Source: Botryococcus braunii
Taxonomy: Eukaryota > Chlorophyta > Trebouxiophyceae
Assembly (NCBI GenBank): GCA_002005505.1
Contig: KV908649.1
Coordinates: 107,501-132,500, forward strand
Direction of reading: 5' to 3'
Length of the DNA: 25,000 nucleotides
Position numbers and translations under genes: made by a program. Of this stretch, positions 20,871 to 25,000 are shown in pieces. Below the pieces are notes generated by a model. That model was given only the letters and a program-made list of their open reading frames with translations. It ran no database searches and was not told the DNA's origin. Every line of letters starts with the position of its first letter. The first letter of the stretch is position 1.

Positions 20871-22545
20871 ATGGCAGAAGAGTCAAACCGAATATGGTTG
20901 TGTGAGCTAGTTCGTATTGACGAACTCGAGCTCGAGTGTGACACAAAGCAGGTATACTTTGCAGGAGACACTGAAAGCAATTCCAGCGATGTGTTGTGTA
21001 AACTCTTTGATTTCAGCAAGGAGACTTCATTCAAACTATTCAATTCGGATGGACGTTGCTTGCCTTTGAGCCTGTTGGTTAAAATGTTGAACGCCAGTGA
21101 GGGGTATCTAAACTGCAAAAAGTTAAGGTCCTAGAAGATGATTCAGGACCTTTCAGACTTAACATACGTTTCCAAAAACCATCAGTCAAGCCTGCAGCTG
21201 GAGCAAAGCAGAAGGCTGCAAAGCCTGCTGCAGAGTCAGATGACGAAGAGGAGGAAGACGACGAAGAGGGAGACGAAGATGACCTCAACGTTGTTAACAC
21301 CACGTCTCGTAACATCAGCAAGCCGTATACCGATGCAGCCAGGATCGCCTTTTCATTATACGGACCTCGAGACAAAGAGGGAAAGTTAATTGGAAAGGCA
21401 GACAAGCGTTTTATAGATAAGACGCATAAGGATCACGAATTTCTCATTGAAAGTACGACCTCAATCCCCAAAACTGGGAATACTCACGCTTTCTGTGGAG
21501 ATTTTCACCTCACCGAAGGTTTCAATTGTTGTGCTTGGCAGGGGAGCCATACCTTCTGAATGTTTATGCGACGATTGAACAGGCTGTAGCAAAGTGGTAT
21601 ACTGGCAAAGTTCGGAAGGCCAACCAACCAGAAATACCTCCTAAAAAATTCAAAAGTTTCTAAACAGGTATGCCCAAGCTTATGTCTCATGTTTGCTCGG
21701 CTGATGGCCATGTAGAATATGTCTATGGACCTCCATTGTATCTGCTGTGAATATTTATGGTGCAACCACGTTACTGCTGACAGTTACGGCCCAAACTTTG
21801 TCTTGCAGGCGTCGATACACGCTAGCTGCTGTAAATACCAGGGCAGAAGAGAAAAGGGGTAAAGCAGCATGGGAGGCCAACGACCCAAACACGACAACGG
21901 GTACGATTAGGAAGCAGTGGGAGAACGGCGACAAGATATGTACGGTGGTTTTGCCCGTTGGGTATGGCGACCCACATGCCCTGGTCCCGTCGACTTCTGA
22001 GATAAAAATTGAAGGCTCACATGAAGCTCCCGGGTGCGCGCTGCTCGCTGCATGCATTCAAACATGTGTTCAAGCATCAGGTGCCCTATAAACATCAGGT
22101 TCATAGTTATGACAGATACTATGTTCACCATATACTATGTTCACATTTAAGATGAGTATTGATGTTTTGGAACATCTGTTTTCGACAATTCTAGAACGAT
22201 GCAGCCCTAGCCTGTAAGCTTTGAGCACATGGTAGTTAAATGGAATCTGTCATTTGCAGGGTTTCAACCGCCGAGCCAAGCCAAGCCAAGCTACTCCTGT
22301 ACTACAAATGAACAACTTTCAAAGGTATGGTACTTTCAGCAAACTTCCCAATCTTGTTAATTTGTAGGAGATGCATGCACCCTGTGGGCTGGTGGGACCA
22401 TGTTTTATGCACACAAACTGCACACTACTGTTCCAGCACAAGACACATGCAAGGAGTTACCCATCGGTACCGGTACCGCATCTGCGCACGCATACAACTG
22501 CAGTTGTACTTTACTAGTAGTTTACTAGTAGTAGTAGTTTACTAG
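20871..22545 (+). CDS. Gene with short introns for an unidentified acidic protein
   Basis: An ATG at 20871 (AAGATGGCAG) opens a frame reading ESNRIWLCELVRIDELELEC and FSKETSFKLFNSDGRCLPLS. A 50-bp GT-AG step (21078-21127) restores frame to VLEDDSGPFRLNIRFQKP, a Lys/Ala linker, a 17-residue almost wholly Asp/Glu stretch (about 21229-21279), then KPYTDAARIAFSLYGPRDKE. A 47-bp step (21495-21541) leads to WEPYLLNVYATIEQAVAKW. That exon may end at a TAA at 21661 or splice to 21809 (TTTGTCTTGCAG), which reads EEKRGKAAWEANDPNTTTGT. A further exon, 22260-22324, is bounded by CATTTGCAG and AAAG|GTATGG. After a 43-bp intron (22325-22367) the frame runs into the long inverted repeat. The acidic tract suggests a nuclear or chromatin-binding protein, possibly nucleoplasmin-like at the N terminus, but this is a guess. 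Exon borders are inferred, and a decayed gene is possible. Confidence 0.45.
22100..22145 (+). repeat. Short tandem duplication
   Basis: ATACTATGTTCACC and ATACTATGTTCACA occur back to back near 22115-22145. Confidence 0.7.
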
Positions 22546-22628
22546 TAAAGTACAACTGCAGTTGTATGCGTGCGCAGATGCGGTACCGGTACCGATGGGC
22601 AACTCCTTGCATGTGTCTTGTGCTGGAA
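22431..22628. repeat. 198-bp near-perfect inverted repeat (89-bp arms)
   Basis: Arms 22431-22519 and 22540-22628 are reverse complements with one mismatch (GAGTTACCC against GAGTTGCCC). They enclose a 20-base loop of TAG-type trinucleotides. The arms contain CGGTACCGGTACCG and ACAACTGCAGTTGT, themselves palindromic. Both strands therefore encode the same peptide frame on either side of the centre. There are no ends typical of a known transposon. Confidence 0.97.
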
Positions 22629-22667
22629 CACACCATGCAATAACCCATGGGCCTCATAACATGCGCG

Positions 22668-22760
22668 CGCGTGCGCGCACACACACACACACACACGTGG
22701 ACATTGACACTCGGGCACAAACACACCCCCCCCCCCCCCCCAACATACACACACACTGAC
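22668..22760. repeat. (GC)/(CA) tract and C16 run
   Basis: GCGCGCGCGTGCGCGC leads into a short (AC)n, and a run of 16 C lies at 22726-22741 followed by ACACACAC. Confidence 0.9.
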
Positions 22761-22789
22761 CCTGAACAGTACTCTGCACACTGACCCTC

Positions 22790-23310
22790 ACGCGCACACG
22801 CCTTCGTGCGTGAGAGGTCATTAATGTTTATAAAAATTATAATATTAATAGTAATATTACAAGACACGATGAAACAATTCAGCTTCTGAGCTGATCTCTG
22901 TCATCAAGTCTTGTACAATTGCCCAGCATAACATGTGACAATACAACTAACCTTGTCTTCATAAATACACAAAGTTCCTGATCTTGGGAAGGGTATGCAT
23001 ACGATTGTGAAGCGGTTAATGTTAACGTGGATTGGGATGGGGCGGATTTGCAGTAACAATGCACTCTGAGTGCTTCTGGATTCTGAAGAGGAGTACTGCA
23101 TCGGTACTCCATATGGGTACTGTGAACAAGCCATCTGGATTCCGCTGTGCCGTCGACGTAGGACTGCGTCAGCCAAATTAGGGCCTACCCTGCAGGGTGT
23201 TGTAGGCACATGAGTACCACAGACAGGGTTTCGTGCCACCCTCTTGTCGCAGCGGTCAGATTTAGTATGCTTATATAAACATATATGCACACCATTGTGA
23301 GAATTGGGAC
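22790..23310. other. Stretch without a supported gene
   Basis: It holds a CTCACGC/GCGTGAG hairpin near 22786-22813, an AT-rich segment ending GTAATATTAC at 22860, and ACCCTGCAGGGT at about 23188-23199. Overlapping minus-strand open frames lack motifs. Confidence 0.35.
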
Positions 23311-23447
23311 TCCCTGGCCAGGACAAGGTTGTGGGTATTAGTGCTCACAATTGCTTTGGGTCTTGACACTTATTTCATCATTCTGCAGTATCCTTGGTCA
23401 GGCCAAGGTTGTGGGTATTAGTGTTCATTGCTACAGTGAACACTAAT
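23311..23447 (+). repeat. 80-bp-period direct repeat ending in a hairpin
   Basis: TCCCTGGCCAGGACAAGG at 23311 and TCCTTGGTCAGGCCAAGG at 23391 both continue TTGTGGGTATTAGTG. After the second, ATTAGTGTTCA (23417) pairs with TGAACACTAAT (ends 23447) around a 9-base loop. Confidence 0.85.
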
Positions 23448-23500
23448 GTGCACGATGAACTGCTCAGACGATTCAGGAACAGTATATATACCAGTAGTAG

Positions 23501-23522
23501 CTAGCTTGGTATACCAAGCTAG
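23501..23522. repeat. Perfect 22-bp spacerless palindrome
   Basis: CTAGCTTGGTA joined to TACCAAGCTAG. Confidence 0.93.
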
Positions 23523-23540
23523 GTAATACGTGTTAGCTCC

Positions 23541-23580
23541 AATATTCTGTAATATTCTGGATATTCTGTAATATTCTGGA
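23541..23580 (+). repeat. AATATTCTG short tandem repeat
   Basis: AATATTCTGTAATATTCTGG is followed by a second near-identical 20-bp copy (ATATTCTGTAATATTCTGGA). Confidence 0.9.
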
Positions 23581-23629
23581 TCTCTCTGAGACTTCCCATG
23601 TCCATCCCATGCTCAGTTGGATCATCCCA

Positions 23630-24255
23630 AATGAATCACACTTTGATCCCACCTGTATCTCACTTTGGTCCCAGCAAACTTGTGGGATCAACTTGGGATC
23701 AAGAAAACAGTTCCCACTTTGATCCCACCTGTATCTCACTCTGATCCCAGCAAACATGTGGGATCAACTTGGGATCAAGAAAACAGTTCCCACTTTGATC
23801 CCACTTTGATCCCAGCAAACGTGTGGGATCAACTTGGGATCAAGTAAAACAGTTCCCACTTTGATCCCACTTTGATTCCACTTTGATCCCAGCAAACGTG
23901 TGGGATCAATTTGGGATCAAGTAAAACAGTTCCCACTTTGATCCCACCTGAATCCCACTTTGATCCCAGCAAACATGTGGGATCAACTTGGGATCAAGCA
24001 AAACAGTTCCCACTTTGATCCCAGATTGATCCCGGATCAAAGTGGGATCAAGAAAATCGATCCCAAAACGTTTCAAAACGGACATTTTGATCCCACTTTG
24101 ATCCCACAACTGAAATCCCAGATTGATCCCAGATGGATCCCAGATTGATCACCTCCGATCCCACATTGATCCCGGGAATTTTCGCACTTGGGGGATCGAA
24201 GTGGGACCAAATGCAATAGTGGGATCGAAGTGGGATCGATTTCGTTCTGCCAGTG
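23630..24255. repeat. GATCCCA-type array 2, built on an 11-bp unit, with inverted border
   Basis: The 11-bp word TTTGATCCCAC repeats inside a higher-order unit. CAGTTCCCACTTTGATCCCA recurs with its first TTCCC at about 23711, 23787, 23853, 23930 and 24008. The spacings are close to six or seven times 11 bp. Each higher-order unit also carries the inverse word (GTGGGATCAACTTGGGATCA), so copies fold back. The right end becomes inverted and TTCGATC-like, and stops at ATTTCGTTCTGCCAGTG (24239-24255), the inverse of the border of array 1. Confidence 0.9.
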
Positions 24256-24740
24256 GAAGCTACGAGGCGGGAAGACCTTCTCAATGATTAAGCTGCTGAT
24301 ATACTGCAAATCAATTAGATGCTTGGACGCTGTAGGCCAGGCTTTGAGACAGTGTTGAGAGATATTGCGATGTCCACAATGAAGGACAACGGCAAAATCA
24401 GGTTGTCAAACAGCGACCCGGGGGCGAATCGTGTTGACAACGAAATTTAGCGCTAGAATAGATGCTTTTGTCTGCGTGCACATGCCATCATCCCGAGGAG
24501 CACGTGATCTGACAAACATGTGCTCGCGACGATCGTGGACTTACTTGGTTCAACAGGCTTTCGTAGGGGGTTGGTAGCAAAGGGTGTCTAGTAAGAAGTG
24601 GTTACACGAAAGCAGCGGGAATAAATGTAGATCGTACGTACGTGTATACAGTGGCCTTTACAACCATGGATGGGTCAGCCAAGTTTGTAGGGTCAGAACC
24701 ACGAGATGATTCTCTCATATATGCAGTCATGCTGCGTACA
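24256..24740. other. Stretch without a supported gene
   Basis: It shares CCTTCTCAATG (24276-24286) with the flank of array 1 in inverse orientation. No coding frame or RNA gene is seen. Confidence 0.35.
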
Positions 24741-24743
24741 GAT

Positions 24744-24761
24744 GTACACATGCATGTGTAC
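24744..24761. repeat. Perfect 18-bp spacerless palindrome
   Basis: GTACACATG joined to CATGTGTAC. Confidence 0.9.
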
Positions 24762-24853
24762 GTATGCACCGATATGGGTGTATAAACAGTATAGATAATC
24801 ATGTCGGGTACGTACACACCACAGTCCGCCCTACATACATTCAGCACTCGTTA

Positions 24854-24885
24854 TATGCAATTGTGTTGTACAACACAACTGCATA
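24854..24885. repeat. 32-bp palindrome with one mismatch
   Basis: TATGCAATTGTGTTGT is followed by ACAACACAACTGCATA. The inner 18 bp are a perfect palindrome and one pair (A against C) fails. Confidence 0.9.
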
Positions 24886-25000
24886 CAACGTTACAACGTA
24901 GTGTATGCTGTCCGTACTTCGTATGTTGGACGTAGGATCTTCTGCTTAATATACTAACCGGTATAAAATAGTGTTGTGTATTGATAAACCCAGCACAACA

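Noticed and set aside
20871..21559. Firm call as a nucleoplasmin-family histone chaperone
   Set aside because: The acidic tract and W-x-CEL start are suggestive, but the core strands cannot be aligned by eye and the C-terminal part is not expected in that family.
22852..22860. TAATATTAC, identical to the nick-site nonanucleotide of circular single-stranded DNA replicons
   Set aside because: There is no stem around it and no Rep gene nearby. A 9-base match in AT-rich DNA is expected by chance.

Overview
The window looks like eukaryotic nuclear DNA, probably from a unicellular alga or another protist with a repeat-rich genome. The signs are spliceosomal introns (GT-AG, one GC-AG), long (CA)n/(GT)n and (GA)n microsatellites, homopolymer C runs, inverted-repeat elements and a eukaryote-type DDE transposase. 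There are no bacterial operons, no ribosome-binding-site pattern, and no tRNA or rRNA that I can recognise. The species cannot be fixed from the sequence alone.

The window is gene-poor. From left to right: the 3' end of an unidentified coding exon (2-136); about 4 kb without a supported gene, holding a 33-bp fold-back repeat and an inverted-repeat element; a C-run/(CA)n block (3957-4231); a proline-rich reading frame broken by stop codons (4377-5969); a sparse stretch (6000-8100) with only weak ORFs; a good three-exon gene model (8101-8980) with an array-bearing GC-AG intron and a last exon that runs into a 32-bp tandem repeat; an exon with a clean GT donor (9414-9782), whose downstream intron carries a second copy of the inverted-repeat element; a candidate coding region with ambiguous frame (10632-11295); a palindrome-rich stretch (11432-13412); an exon that resembles the N-terminal part of arginine deiminases (13475-13759); a block of diverged direct repeats, an 11-bp GATCCCA-type array and a C-run/(CA)n tract (15090-16191); a minus-strand pseudogene of a DDE transposase of the Tnp2/KDZ kind (16995-18700) with possible 5' exons out to 20233 and a duplicated AC/AG block; a gene with short introns for an unidentified acidic protein (20871 to about 22545); a 198-bp near-perfect inverted repeat (22431-22628); and a second, larger GATCCCA-type array (about 23630-24240).

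The genes do not form a recognisable pathway. The clearest theme is DNA structure. There are at least eight perfect, spacerless palindromes of 18 to 40 bp plus many hairpins, all built from unrelated local sequences. This suggests a local fold-back copying process, or an assembly or amplification artefact. That pattern, the two inverted-repeat families and the two GATCCCA arrays with a shared inverted border are the most unusual content.
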